A DNA stretch of 64,000 nt, taken from NCBI GenBank assembly GCA_037045055.1, contig JBAOHJ010000002.1:248001-312000 (forward strand). Reading direction: 5' to 3'. A program made the translations under genes and the position numbers. This DNA comes from Phosphoribacter sp037045055 (lineage in GTDB: Bacteria; Actinomycetota; Actinomycetes; Actinomycetales; Dermatophilaceae). Of the stretch, positions 34,248 to 42,996 are shown piece after piece. The notes under the pieces are model-generated. The model worked only from the letters and a program-made list of their open reading frames with translations. It made no database searches and had not been told where the DNA came from. The first letter of the stretch is position 1. The number at the start of each line of letters is the position of its first letter.

Positions 34248-35957
34248 TCAGCTGAGCCCGACGATCCGACCGGCGGGGTCGAGGTCGATGGAGGTCGCCG
34301 CCGGGGTGCGCGACAGCCCGGGCATGGTGCGCATGTCCCCGCACACGGCATACAGGTATCCGGCGCCCGCCGCGGCCCTGACCTCCCGCACCGGCAGCCG
34401 CCACCCCGTCGGCGCCCCACGGCGCGTCGGGTCGGCGGAGATGGACAGGTGGGTCTTGGCGACGACCACCGGGAGTCCGCCGTACCCGAGCACCTCGAAG
34501 CGCTGCAGGTCGCTGCGCGCCCGTGGCGAGTAGTCCACGCCCGCCGCCCCGTAGACGTCGGTGGCCAGGGCTTCGATCTTGTCGCGCAGTGGTGCGTCCA
34601 GCTGGTAGCTGGGTCGCAGCGCCGGCACCGGCCCGTCCGCCGCCGCGACGACGAGCTCGGCGAGGTCGCGGGCGCCGGCCCCGCCGTCGGCGACGTGCGT
34701 GGCCACCGCGACGGCCACCCCCAGGTCCTCGGCGACGCCGCGGATGACCTCGTGCTCGGTGGGGTGATCGTCCGGGAAGGCGTTGACGGCGACGACGGGC
34801 GTGAGCCCGAACCTCCGGACGATCCGCAGCTGCGCGCGCAGGTTTTCCGCGCCGGCGAGCACGCCGGCCGGATCCGGGGCGGGCGGTCCGTCGGGCCGGG
34901 CAGCGCCGCCGCGCACCGGCCACCGCCCGGCGTGCATCTTCAGCGCGCGCGCCGTGACTACGACCACCGCGGCGGCAGGCCGCTGGCCGGACACTCGGCA
35001 CTTGACGTTGACGAGCCGCTCGAGCCCCATGTCTGCGCCGAACCCGGCCTCGGTGACCACGTAGTCCGCGGTGCGCGCCGCCAGCAGGTCGGCGATCACC
35101 GACGAGTTGCCGGTGGCGATGTTGCCGAACGGGCCGGTGTGGACCAGGGCCGGCCCGTGCTCGCTGGTCTGGAGCAGATTGGGCAGCAACGCGTCCCGCA
35201 GCAGCACGGCCATCGCCCCGGCCGCGTGCAGATCCTCGGCGGTCACCGGCCGACCGGCATACGTGTAGCCGACGACGATCCGGCCCAGGCGCGCGCGCAG
35301 GTCGGCCACCGACGTCGCCAGGGCGAGGATGACCATGACCTCGCTGGCGGCGGTGATGTCGAACCCGCTCTGGCGGGTCACCCCGTCGGCGTGCTCCCCG
35401 AGGCCGACGACGACGTGGCGCAGCGCCCGGTCGTTGACGTCGAGCACCCGCCGCCACGCGATGTCGCGCGGGTCCAGGCCCAGGGGGTTGCCGTGATGCA
35501 GATGGTTGTCGACCATGGCGGCCAGCAGGTTGTGCGCCGCGGTGACCGCGTGGAAGTCGCCGGTGAGGTGCAGGTTGAGGGTCTCCATGGGCAGGACCTG
35601 GCTGTGACCGGCGCCGGCGGCACCCCCCTTGATCCCGAACGTCGGCCCCATCGACGGCTGGCGCAGGGTGAGCGTGGCCCGGTGGCCGAGCTGCCGCAGG
35701 GCCTGGGCGAGCCCCACCGCCGTCGCCGTCTTGCCCTCGCCGGCCGGGGTGGGGGTGATCGCCGTGACGACGACCAGGCGCCCCGCCGGTCCCGACGTGG
35801 GCCCGTCCAGAGCGGCCAGCTCCACCTTGGCGACGTCCCGGCCGTAGGGCACCAGGTGCGCTCGCGCGATGCCCGCGGCGGCGGCGACCTCGGCGATGGG
35901 CCGCAGGCGCACCCGACGGGCGATGGCCAGGTCGTCGGGTCCGGGTCGGGAGGGCAC
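34248..35957 (-). CDS. fhs: formate-tetrahydrofolate ligase
   Basis: 569-residue enzyme that makes 10-formyl-tetrahydrofolate from formate, tetrahydrofolate and ATP. The FTHFS signatures are intact: TPTPAGEGKTATAVGLAQAL (ATP-binding, about residues 68-87), LRQPSMGPTFGIKGGAAGAG, NSSVIADLLA, EAGFGADMGLER and NAFPDDHPTE. Length matches the family. It supplies one-carbon units, which also feed PanB through methylene-tetrahydrofolate. ATG at 35957 is the start; the divergent region to the phosphatase gene holds a 30-bp tandem array. Confidence 0.96.
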   Translation of the reverse strand: MPSRPGPDDLAIARRVRLRPIAEVAAAAGIARAHLVPYGRDVAKVELAALDGPTSGPAGRLVVVTAITPTPAGEGKTATAVGLAQALRQLGHRATLTLRQPSMGPTFGIKGGAAGAGHSQVLPMETLNLHLTGDFHAVTAAHNLLAAMVDNHLHHGNPLGLDPRDIAWRRVLDVNDRALRHVVVGLGEHADGVTRQSGFDITAASEVMVILALATSVADLRARLGRIVVGYTYAGRPVTAEDLHAAGAMAVLLRDALLPNLLQTSEHGPALVHTGPFGNIATGNSSVIADLLAARTADYVVTEAGFGADMGLERLVNVKCRVSGQRPAAAVVVVTARALKMHAGRWPVRGGAARPDGPPAPDPAGVLAGAENLRAQLRIVRRFGLTPVVAVNAFPDDHPTEHEVIRGVAEDLGVAVAVATHVADGGAGARDLAELVVAAADGPVPALRPSYQLDAPLRDKIEALATDVYGAAGVDYSPRARSDLQRFEVLGYGGLPVVVAKTHLSISADPTRRGAPTGWRLPVREVRAAAGAGYLYAVCGDMRTMPGLSRTPAATSIDLDPAGRIVGLS

Positions 35958-35974
35958 CAGCGCAGCGTATGCCG

Positions 35975-36075
35975 CCGGCCGCCCGTCGGCCGCCCGCCGG
36001 GTCGCGGCCCGCCCGCCCGCCGCCCGCCGGGTCGCGCCCGCCCGCCCGACGCCCGCCGGGTCGCGGCCCGGTCGC
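35975..36075. repeat. 30-bp tandem array, three copies
   Basis: CGCCCGCCGGGTCGCG occurs at 35991-36006, 36021-36036 and 36050-36065, with C/G-rich spacers making periods of 30 and 29 bp. It fills nearly the whole 140-bp divergent gap between fhs and the phosphatase gene, so promoters for both must lie in or beside it. Confidence 0.8.
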
Positions 36076-36097
36076 GGTCGCGGCTACCCTCGGCCCC

Positions 36098-36745
36098 GTG
36101 CGCCTGCTGCTCGTCCGTCACGGCCGCACCGCGTCCAACGTGGGCAAGCTGCTGGACACGGCATACCCGGGTGCGGCTCTCGACGCGGTGGGCCGGGCCC
36201 AGGCCGACGGGCTCGTCGACCGCCTCGCCGGCGTGCCCATCGACGCGATCTACACCTCCGACCTCACCCGGTCGCGCCAGACCGCCGAACCGCTGGCCGC
36301 GGCCCGTGGGCTGGCCCCGGTCGCGCACGCCGGGCTGCGCGAGATCCAGGCCGGCGACCTGGAGATGTCCGACCGGCACCAGGCCTATGTCGAGGTCCTG
36401 CTGGGCTGGCGGGGCGACCTGGGGCTGCGGGTCCCCGGCGGGGAGAGCGGGCACGAGGTGTTGGAGCGGTTCGACGGGGTACTGCGCCAGGCCGCCGTCC
36501 ACGACCACGTCGTGGCGATCACCCACGGCGCGGTGATCCGGATGTGGGCCGCGCTGCGCACCGACAACGGCACGCTGGGGGTGCTGCGGGGCGCGTCCAT
36601 GGACAACGCCGTGGTGGTCGAGCTGGACGGTCACCCGGCGCGCGGGTGGACGGTGCTGCGCTGGGCGGGCGCCTCGGTGCCGCCGGCCCCCGCCGACCCG
36701 AGCGTGGCCGGCGCAGGCGTCGGGCTCACGCCGGCCGGGTCGTGA
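36098..36745 (+). CDS. histidine phosphatase family protein
   Basis: 215-residue phosphoglycerate-mutase-like phosphatase. The catalytic RHG motif is at residues 7-9 (LLLVRHGRTASN), the second Arg is in TSDLTRSRQTAEPLA, the acid is in LREIQAGDLE, and the second His is in VAITHGAVIRMWAAL. The substrate is not predictable; acid phosphatase, cobalamin-type CobC and broad sugar phosphatases share this form. GTG at 36098 gives MRLLLVRHG, the family start. Its last 20 bases overlap the convergent DUF6941 gene. Confidence 0.9.
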   Translation: MRLLLVRHGRTASNVGKLLDTAYPGAALDAVGRAQADGLVDRLAGVPIDAIYTSDLTRSRQTAEPLAAARGLAPVAHAGLREIQAGDLEMSDRHQAYVEVLLGWRGDLGLRVPGGESGHEVLERFDGVLRQAAVHDHVVAITHGAVIRMWAALRTDNGTLGVLRGASMDNAVVVELDGHPARGWTVLRWAGASVPPAPADPSVAGAGVGLTPAGS

Positions 36746-37163
36746 AGGTCAGCTCCCAGTCCTGCCGGGTCTGCCCGTCGAGGTGCAGGCGCCAGGTGTA
36801 ACGCTGGCCGGGGGACAGCACCAACGGCGGTATGCCGAGCGCGACGATCGCGCCGATCGGTGCCCCCAACGGCATACCGGCCGGACGGCCCACCTCGAGG
36901 CGGGCCTGGATCTGCACCGGGGCGGTCCCGTCGGCAGTGGGCTGGTGGACCGGGTGGCCGTCGGCGTCGACGAGGTCGAGGACGGTGACGATCGGGACGT
37001 TGGCCTGGTCCCACGGGACGTCGAACTTCAGCGCGATCGACGAGGGCGGCGTGGTCGGCGAGGTCACCGTCCACCCGCCGCCGTTGAGGTAGAGCTTGCC
37101 GTCGGCGACGACGGCATGGTCGGCCAGCAGCATGGTCACCCGCACCGGTCCATCCTCTCCCAT
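36726..37163 (-). CDS. DUF6941 family protein
   Basis: 145-residue protein matching the small family now called DUF6941 by its features VTMLLADHAVVADGKLYLNGGGW, LKFDVPWDQAN and PGQRYTWRLHLDGQ. It looks like a single beta-sandwich, cytoplasmic, with no known function. ATG at 37163 is used; starts a few codons further in are possible. The 3' end overlaps the phosphatase gene by 20 bp on the other strand, and the start is divergent from the aminotransferase gene. Confidence 0.75.
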   Translation of the reverse strand: MGEDGPVRVTMLLADHAVVADGKLYLNGGGWTVTSPTTPPSSIALKFDVPWDQANVPIVTVLDLVDADGHPVHQPTADGTAPVQIQARLEVGRPAGMPLGAPIGAIVALGIPPLVLSPGQRYTWRLHLDGQTRQDWELTFTTRPA

Positions 37164-37209
37164 GGCAAACCGTTCGGGCTGGGGCGGTGCGGCGTGGGAG
37201 GCTGAGACC

Positions 37210-38424
37210 ATGCGTGAGGTCACCCAGTCCCGCAAGCTCGCCGACGTCTGCTACGACATCCGCGGCCCGGTGCTCGACGAGGCCAAACGCCTGGAGGACG
37301 AGGGGCACCGGATCCTCAAGCTCAACATCGGCAACCCGGCGCCGTTCGGCTTCGAGGCCCCCGACGAGATCCTCGTCGACATGATCGCCCAGCTGCCGCA
37401 GGCGCAGGGCTACAGCGACTCCAAGGGCATCGTGTCGGCTCGCCGGGCGGTGACCCAGTACTACCGGCTCAAGGGGGTCGAGGGGGTCGGCATCGAGGAC
37501 GTCTACCTCGGCAACGGCGCCAGCGAGCTCATCGTCATGGCGATGCAGGCCCTGGTCGACGACGGCGACGAGGTGCTCATCCCGGCGCCGGACTACCCGC
37601 TGTGGACCGCGGCGACCTCTCTGGCGGGGGGCCGTCCGGTGCACTACCTGTGCGACGAGTCGCAGGGGTGGATCCCCGACCTGGCCGACCTGGAGGCCAA
37701 GGTCACCGCGCGCACCAAGGCCCTGGTCGTCATCAACCCCAACAACCCCACTGGCGCGGTCTACCCGGAGTCCACCCTGCGCGCCCTCGTCGACATCGCC
37801 CGACGGCGCGACCTGATCCTCATGGCCGACGAGATCTACGACAAGATCCTCTACGACGGCGCGACCCACACCGCGCTGGCCTCGCTGGCGCCCGACCTGT
37901 TCTGCCTGAGCTTCAACGGGCTGTCCAAGGCCTACCGGGTGGCCGGCTTCCGCGCCGGGTGGTTGGCGCTGTCCGGCCCCAAGCACCGGGCGCGCTCCTA
38001 CATCGAGGGTCTGACCATCCTGGCCAACATGCGGTTGTGCGCCAACGTCCCGGCCCAGCACTGCATCGCCACCGCCCTGGGCGGGTACCAGTCGATTACC
38101 GAGCTGATCCTGCCCGGTGGTCGACTGCTCGAGCAGCGCAACCGGGCCTGGGAGCTGCTCAACCGGATCCCCGGGGTGAGCTGCGTCAAACCCCAGGGCG
38201 CGCTGTACCTCTTCCCGCGCCTGGACCCCGACGTCTACGAGATCAAGGACGACGAGCAGTGGGCCCTAGATCTGGTCCGCGAGGAGAAGATCCTCGTCGT
38301 GCACGGCACCGGCTTCAACTGGCCCGATCCCGACCACTTCCGCATCGTCACGTTGCCCTTGGTCCAGGACCTGGAGGAGGCCGTCGGTCGGATCGACACC
38401 TTCCTGTCCGGCTACCGACGCTGA
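37210..38424 (+). CDS. pyridoxal-phosphate aminotransferase (AlaA-like)
   Basis: 404-residue class I/II aminotransferase, probably glutamate-pyruvate (alanine) transaminase. Markers: KLNIGNPAPFGFEAPDEI, GYSDSKGIVSARRAV, GNGASELIVMAMQAL for the phosphate cup, NPNNPTGAVYP, MADEIYDKILYDG, and the PLP lysine in SFNGLSKAYRVAGFRAGW (about residue 243). These stretches match AlaA/Rv0337c-type enzymes closely. ATG at 37210 follows GGAGG by 9 bp. Transcribed alone, divergent from the DUF6941 gene. Confidence 0.92.
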   Translation: MREVTQSRKLADVCYDIRGPVLDEAKRLEDEGHRILKLNIGNPAPFGFEAPDEILVDMIAQLPQAQGYSDSKGIVSARRAVTQYYRLKGVEGVGIEDVYLGNGASELIVMAMQALVDDGDEVLIPAPDYPLWTAATSLAGGRPVHYLCDESQGWIPDLADLEAKVTARTKALVVINPNNPTGAVYPESTLRALVDIARRRDLILMADEIYDKILYDGATHTALASLAPDLFCLSFNGLSKAYRVAGFRAGWLALSGPKHRARSYIEGLTILANMRLCANVPAQHCIATALGGYQSITELILPGGRLLEQRNRAWELLNRIPGVSCVKPQGALYLFPRLDPDVYEIKDDEQWALDLVREEKILVVHGTGFNWPDPDHFRIVTLPLVQDLEEAVGRIDTFLSGYRR

Positions 38425-38439
38425 GCGCTCGGGGCGCCC

Positions 38440-39003
38440 TCAGCGGACCGAGCTGGACGTCCCGGCGACGATCACCATGACGATGATGAACACGATGTAC
38501 AGGACCGTGAGGATCAGCAGGACGCTGCCGATGATGCCGCAGATCATGCCGGCCTGGACCTGCCCCCGGTTGCTGTAGGGCTGGCCGCTGGAGTCGATCT
38601 CGCGCAACGCGGTGCGCCCCTGCGCCCACGCGAAGGGGCCCAGGACGCTGCACAGCACGATCGACAGGATGCCCAGGACGAGGACCAGGGTGCCCTTGGG
38701 GTGCTCGGCACCGACGTAGCCGCCGTAGGGCGCGTAGCCGGGTGGGGGCGCAGCGGGCATCGGTTGCGCGTACCCGGCCGGTGGCGGGTACCCGGGCTGA
38801 CCGGAGGACGGGTATGCCGCCGGCGGCGGGGGCGGCGGGGCTGCAGCCGCAGGAGGCGCGGCGGGCGGTGGGGGTGGCGCCGGCGGGCCGGACGTGGGTG
38901 GTGGCGCAGGCGGCGGCGCGTCGTAGATCGGCGCCGTCGGGTCGGAGTGCGGCGGGCGGTCGGGCTCGCCCGTGCCTGGGGTCCCCTGGGGATCGGTGCT
39001 CAT
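38440..39003 (-). CDS. proline-rich DUF4190 membrane protein
   Basis: 187-residue protein. The first 100 residues are a Pro/Ala/Gly/Tyr-rich tail (PPPAPPPTSGPPAPPPPP and GYPPPAGYAQP-type repeats). A DUF4190 module follows with two membrane helices (GTLVLVLGILSIVLCSVLGP and AGMICGIIGSVLLILTVLYIVFI) around FAWAQGRTALREID. The function is unknown; such proteins are common in actinobacterial envelopes. ATG at 39003 is chosen to remove an Arg-rich false lead. Confidence 0.85.
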   Translation of the reverse strand: MSTDPQGTPGTGEPDRPPHSDPTAPIYDAPPPAPPPTSGPPAPPPPPAAPPAAAAPPPPPPAAYPSSGQPGYPPPAGYAQPMPAAPPPGYAPYGGYVGAEHPKGTLVLVLGILSIVLCSVLGPFAWAQGRTALREIDSSGQPYSNRGQVQAGMICGIIGSVLLILTVLYIVFIIVMVIVAGTSSSVR

Positions 39004-39173
39004 GTGGATCACCCTAGCCACCCCGGGGTACGGCCGCATGGCAGACCGGCGGCAGGACCGCCCCGCCATTCCCGTGAGGGTTGCGGGTCTGCGACCGTCG
39101 TGTCGCCGCCGGTTGCCTCCGCGTAGCACCTAGCCTCGAAGGCGCACAGCCCCGCCCGGCCTGGAGGCGCTCG

Positions 39174-40034
39174 GTGTCCGTCGATGTCCTGCCCGTGAAT
39201 GTCCCGACCAGTGTGTCCCGTGTCGTCGACGGGTACGTCGCCGACCTGCTCGCCACCGCCGGCGACGTGGTCGAGGGGGTCTACCTCACCGGCTCGGTCG
39301 CCATCGGCGACTACCACGAGAAGTGGAGCGACGTCGACTTCGTCACCGTCCTGCGCGAGCGCCCCCGCAAGGAGGCGCTGCGGGCCGTCGCCGACGTCCA
39401 CGAGCGGGTCGCCGGCCGCACCCCCAGCCCCCGGCTGGACGGCTCGTACCTCACCTGGGACGACCTGGCCCAGCCGCGCGACCCGACCGGCACGCTGGGG
39501 TTGCGGGCCCTGGGCGCGCGGCTGCAGGGTGGGCGCAACTGGGTCCCGCCGGCGCTGCTGTGGCACGAGCTCACCGAGCACGGGCTGCACGTCCACGGGC
39601 CGCACCTGGACGACCGGCCGATCGCGCACGACCCCGACGGTGTGCGGGCCTGGTGCCTGCAGACCCTGGAGACCACTTGGGTGCCGTGGTGGGAGCGCAA
39701 CGCCCGGGTGGCCTCGGCGGCCGGGCTCGGGTCGCTCGGCGGTTGGGCCACCGCGTCGGGGGTGCTCGGCGTCGCCCGGATCGCCTACACGCTGCAGACG
39801 GGTCTGGTCACCTCCAAGTGCGGCGGTGGCGAGTGGGCCTCGGTGGCCATGGACAGCCGCTGGCATCGGATCCTGCTGGAGTCGCTGCGGATTCGCAACC
39901 GGCCCGATCGCCGTTCGCTCTACCGGACGCCGTTGGGCCGCCGGCGCGACGCCCTGGCCTTCATCGACGACGTGCTCACCCGGGCCGGGGTGGGTGTCCC
40001 GGTCCGGGTGCCGCTGGCGCCCGAGCCCGGCTGA
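39174..40034 (+). CDS. nucleotidyltransferase, aminoglycoside adenylyltransferase-like
   Basis: 286-residue protein with an N-terminal polymerase-beta-type nucleotidyltransferase domain: GVYLTGSVAIGDYHEKWSDV carries the G-S-x(8)-S-D-x-D signature with the two catalytic Asp about residues 60-62, and the C-terminal DUF4111-like helical domain includes VLGVARIAYTLQTGLVTSK. The architecture is that of ANT(3'')/AadA enzymes, but resistance cannot be inferred; many chromosomal homologues have other or unknown substrates. GTG at 39174 has GGAGG 6 bp upstream. Converges on the response-regulator gene. Confidence 0.82.
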   Translation: MSVDVLPVNVPTSVSRVVDGYVADLLATAGDVVEGVYLTGSVAIGDYHEKWSDVDFVTVLRERPRKEALRAVADVHERVAGRTPSPRLDGSYLTWDDLAQPRDPTGTLGLRALGARLQGGRNWVPPALLWHELTEHGLHVHGPHLDDRPIAHDPDGVRAWCLQTLETTWVPWWERNARVASAAGLGSLGGWATASGVLGVARIAYTLQTGLVTSKCGGGEWASVAMDSRWHRILLESLRIRNRPDRRSLYRTPLGRRRDALAFIDDVLTRAGVGVPVRVPLAPEPG

Positions 40035-40056
40035 GCACGGGCACGGGCGCGGCGGG

Positions 40057-40737
40057 TCACTGCTCGAAGCGGTAACCCAACCCCCGCACCGTGACCAGAT
40101 GTCGTGGCGCGGTCGGGTCGGGCTCGATCTTGGCCCGCAGCCGCTTGACGTGCACGTCGAGGGTCTTGCTGTCGCCGGTGAAGTGCGGCCCCCAGATCCG
40201 CTCGATGAGCTGGCCTCGCCCGATCACCCGTCCCGCGTCGCGCAGCAGTTCCTCGAGCACCTCGAACTCCTTGAGCGGCAACGAGATCGGCCTCCCGCGC
40301 ACGGTCACGGTATGCCGCGCCACGTCCATCCGCACCGGGCCGGCTTCGAAGACGTCGGCGGACGTGTCGGCGACCTCGTGGGTGCGACGCAGGACCGCCC
40401 TGACCCGGGCCACCAGCTCCATGCCGGAGAAGGGCTTGGTGACGTAGTCGTCCGCGCCCATCTCCAGGGCCAGCACCTTGTCGAGCTCGCCGTCCAGCGC
40501 GCTCACCACGACGATGGGCACCGCCGTCCGGCTGCGCAGCGCGCGGCATACGTCCAGGCCCGGCAGGTCGGGAAGGATGAGGTCCAACAGGACCAGGTCG
40601 GCTCCGGCGGACTCGAACCGGGCCAGCGCCTCGGCTCCGGTGGTCGCGGTGGTGATCTCGAAGCCCTCGGCCGCCAGCAGCATCGCGAGCGGCTCGGCGT
40701 AGGCCGGCTCGTCCTCGACCAGCAGCAGGCGGCTCAT
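40057..40737 (-). CDS. regX3: RegX3/PhoP-like response regulator
   Basis: 226-residue OmpR-family regulator. The receiver has acidic VEDEP at residues 7-11, the phosphoacceptor in VLLDLILPDLPG (about residue 52), and ADDYVTKPFSGMELVARVRAVLRR. The winged helix is full length (PLKEFEVLEELLRDAGRVI, HVKRLRAKIEPDP, RGLGYRFEQ). Sequence and position divergent from phoU point to RegX3, the phosphate-starvation regulator. The partner kinase SenX3/PhoR, normally adjacent, is absent: a nucleotidyltransferase gene lies on the other side. ATG at 40737. Confidence 0.9.
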   Translation of the reverse strand: MSRLLLVEDEPAYAEPLAMLLAAEGFEITTATTGAEALARFESAGADLVLLDLILPDLPGLDVCRALRSRTAVPIVVVSALDGELDKVLALEMGADDYVTKPFSGMELVARVRAVLRRTHEVADTSADVFEAGPVRMDVARHTVTVRGRPISLPLKEFEVLEELLRDAGRVIGRGQLIERIWGPHFTGDSKTLDVHVKRLRAKIEPDPTAPRHLVTVRGLGYRFEQ

Positions 40738-40797
40738 TCGCTCACGGTAGGTGTCCCCAGACCCCGCCCGCCTGCGGTGCGGGGGCGGGCACGAGAT

Positions 40798-40830
40798 GTT
40801 CACCTGGGGCTTCGGCACTGTTCACCGGGG
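40798..40830. promoter_or_regulatory. PHO box between regX3-like gene and phoU
   Basis: Three 11-nt direct-repeat units in register: GTTCACCTGGG (40798-40808), GCTTCGGCACT (40809-40819) and GTTCACCGGGG (40820-40830). GTTCACC with 11-nt spacing is the actinobacterial PHO-box unit. It lies in the 141-bp divergent region and could control both genes. Confidence 0.8.
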
Positions 40831-40878
40831 GGTGTCACCCTGACGACGGCCGTGCCGACGACGACAGGATCAGTGCCC

Positions 40879-41598
40879 ATGCGCGACGCCTTCCACGACA
40901 AGCTCGACGAGGTGAGCGAGCGGCTCGTCGCGATGACCCACCTGGCCGGGTCGGCGATCTCCCGCTCGACCACGGCGTTGCTCGACGCCGACCTCGAGCT
41001 GGCCGAGTCGGTCATCGTCGGCGACCTCGAGCTCGACCGGCTGCGTCAGGAGCTCGACACCGCGGCGGTCGCCCTGCTGGCGCGGGAGGCCCCGGTGGCC
41101 ACCGATCTGCGCATCGTCGTCACCGCGCTGCGGATGAGCTCGGATTTGGAGCGGATGGGCGACCTGGCCCGGCACGTCGCCAAGGTCGCGCGGCTGCGCC
41201 ATCCCGACTCGGCGGTGCCGCCCGGGCTGCGGGCCGCGATCGTCCAGATGGGTCAGGTCGCCGAGCGGATCGTGGCCAAGGCCGGCTCGGTCATCGCCAC
41301 CCACGACGTGGATCTCGCGTTGGCCCTGGAGCACGACGACGATGCCATGGACGAGCTGCACCGCGAGATGTTCCGGGCCATCGTCCAGGCCGAGCTGCCC
41401 ACCGAGACGGTCGTCGATCTCACCCTGCTGGGCCGCTACTACGAGAGGTTCGCCGACCACGCCGTGTCGGTGGCGCGGCGGGTGATCTACCTCGTGACCG
41501 GTGGTTACCACACCGAGAGGTCGGTCGACCACGACAGTCACGAGGATGCCGCGGCGGCGCGGGCGATTCGCGAGGTTCTCGACCCGCGGCGGCCGTGA
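40879..41598 (+). CDS. phoU: phosphate transport regulator PhoU
   Basis: 239-residue all-helical protein made of two PhoU repeats. The metal-binding E/DxxxD motifs are in MSSDLERMGDLARHVAKVA and LGRYYERFADHAVSVARRV, one per repeat. PhoU links the Pst transporter to the sensor kinase and damps the phosphate-starvation response. ATG at 40879 gives the usual MRDAFHDKLDEVS start. It precedes pstS by 221 bp that contain a hairpin and a second PHO box, so it may have its own transcript. Confidence 0.94.
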   Translation: MRDAFHDKLDEVSERLVAMTHLAGSAISRSTTALLDADLELAESVIVGDLELDRLRQELDTAAVALLAREAPVATDLRIVVTALRMSSDLERMGDLARHVAKVARLRHPDSAVPPGLRAAIVQMGQVAERIVAKAGSVIATHDVDLALALEHDDDAMDELHREMFRAIVQAELPTETVVDLTLLGRYYERFADHAVSVARRVIYLVTGGYHTERSVDHDSHEDAAAARAIREVLDPRRP

Positions 41599-41608
41599 GC
41601 GGCGCGCG

Positions 41609-41647
41609 CGGCATACCGTCCAGGCCCCGCACGGCGCCGGTATGCCG
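41609..41647. terminator. phoU terminator built from an inverted pair of the CGGCATAC motif
   Basis: CGGCATACCG (41609-41618) and CGGTATGCCG (41638-41647) are perfect 10-base complements across a GC-rich loop, right after the phoU stop. Each arm is one copy of the octamer that is repeated throughout the window. Confidence 0.6.
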
Positions 41648-41699
41648 TCCCGCGGCCCAGTCGCGCGCGGGCGGGGTCGTCTCCGGATGGACCCGCAAG

Positions 41700-41743
41700 G
41701 TTCAACTGGGGTTCACCTCGTCCATGCCTGGGGTAACTGCGGG
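41700..41743 (+). promoter_or_regulatory. PHO box upstream of pstS
   Basis: Four 11-nt units in register: GTTCAACTGGG, GTTCACCTCGT, CCATGCCTGGG and GTAACTGCGGG. The first two match the GTTCACC consensus closely, the others degenerate. It lies about 75 bp before the pstS start. Confidence 0.8.
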
Positions 41744-41819
41744 CTCCTACGGTCGTGAAGCAGGGGACGGGTCCATACGGACTCGCGCCCGTCCAGCACC
41801 TCGCTCGAAGGGAAGACTC

Positions 41820-42911
41820 GTGAAGAGCACTCGGCCCGCCGTGGCCCTTACTCTCGCGCTGGCCGGCTCGCTGGCCGTCGGCGCCTGCGGCAGCGACAGC
41901 ACGCCCACGACGACGTCCAGCGGCTCCGCCTCGGGCGCGGAGTGCTTCGACGGGACGCTCAAGGCCGAGGGCTCCTCGGCCCAGAAGAACGCGATCGAGG
42001 CCGCGGTGAAGTCCTACCAGACCACGTACGCCGGCGCGACGATCAACTACAACCCGTCCGGCTCCGGGGCGGGGATCAAGCAGTTCATCGCCGGGCAGGT
42101 GGACTTCGGCGGCACCGACTCGGCGTTGAGCGCCGACGAGGCCACCCAGGCCCGGAACCGATGCGAGTCGCCGGCCTGGCACCTGCCGCTGGTCACCGGA
42201 CCGGTCGGCATCGCCTACAACCTGCCCTCGGTCGGCAAGCTCGTGCTCAACGCCGATGTCGCGGCGAAGATCTTCACCGGCAAGGTGACCACGTGGAACG
42301 ACCCGGCGATCGCCGCCCTGAACTCGGCAGTGGCGTTGCCGAACAAGGCGATCACCGTCTACTTCCGCTCCGACGACTCCGGCACTACCGACAACTTCAC
42401 CGGCTACCTCAAGGCCGCGGCCCCGGCCAGCTGGACCCTCGGCTCGGGCAAGAAGTGGCCTGGTCCGGTCGGTGAGGGCAAGCCGCAGAACGCGGGCGTG
42501 GCCAGCGCGACCAAGGTCCAGGACGGGGCCATCGCCTACCTCGAGTGGTCCTATGTCACCCAGAACAAGCTCGGTCTGGCCGAGATCGACAACGGCTCCG
42601 GTCCGGTCGCCCTCACCGGCGCCTCCGTGGGCAAGATGATCGCCACGGCCAAGCAGAAGGGCACCGGCAACGACCTGTCGCTCACCCTCGACTACGCGAC
42701 CAAGGAGCCGGGCGCCTACCCCATCAACCTGGTGACCTACGAGGTCGTGTGCTCGAAGTACCAGGACGCCAAGACGGCAACCGCGGTGAAGCGTTTCCTC
42801 ACGCACTTCGCCTCACCCGGTGTCCAGAGCGGCCTGGAGTCGCTGGGCTACGCCCCGCTGCCTGCCGAGGTCGCCGCCAAGGTCACCACCGCCATCGGTG
42901 CGATGGGGTAA
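41820..42911 (+). CDS. pstS: phosphate ABC transporter substrate-binding lipoprotein
   Basis: 363-residue phosphate-binding lipoprotein. Signal peptide with lipobox VGAC near residue 22, followed by a Ser/Thr linker. Phosphate-binding segments are AEGSSAQKNAI, YNPSGSGAGIKQF, VDFGGTDSAL and FRSDDSGTTDNFTGYL, matching PstS. It delivers inorganic phosphate to PstC-PstA. GTG at 41820 follows GAAGGGAAG. First gene of pstSCAB and preceded by a PHO box, so induction by phosphate limitation through the RegX3-like regulator is expected. Confidence 0.96.
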   Translation: MKSTRPAVALTLALAGSLAVGACGSDSTPTTTSSGSASGAECFDGTLKAEGSSAQKNAIEAAVKSYQTTYAGATINYNPSGSGAGIKQFIAGQVDFGGTDSALSADEATQARNRCESPAWHLPLVTGPVGIAYNLPSVGKLVLNADVAAKIFTGKVTTWNDPAIAALNSAVALPNKAITVYFRSDDSGTTDNFTGYLKAAAPASWTLGSGKKWPGPVGEGKPQNAGVASATKVQDGAIAYLEWSYVTQNKLGLAEIDNGSGPVALTGASVGKMIATAKQKGTGNDLSLTLDYATKEPGAYPINLVTYEVVCSKYQDAKTATAVKRFLTHFASPGVQSGLESLGYAPLPAEVAAKVTTAIGAMG

Positions 42912-42996
42912 GCGCGGGCTGCCGGCCGGGTCGGGACCACCCTGGCCCGGCCGGCGGCTGGCGGTCACCGACGAGGAACCGACGAGGGAGGACGAC

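Noticed and set aside
39174..40034. Acquired aminoglycoside-resistance gene
   Set aside because: The domain order resembles AadA, but composition matches its neighbours, there is no integron or transposon, and chromosomal homologues of unknown substrate are common.
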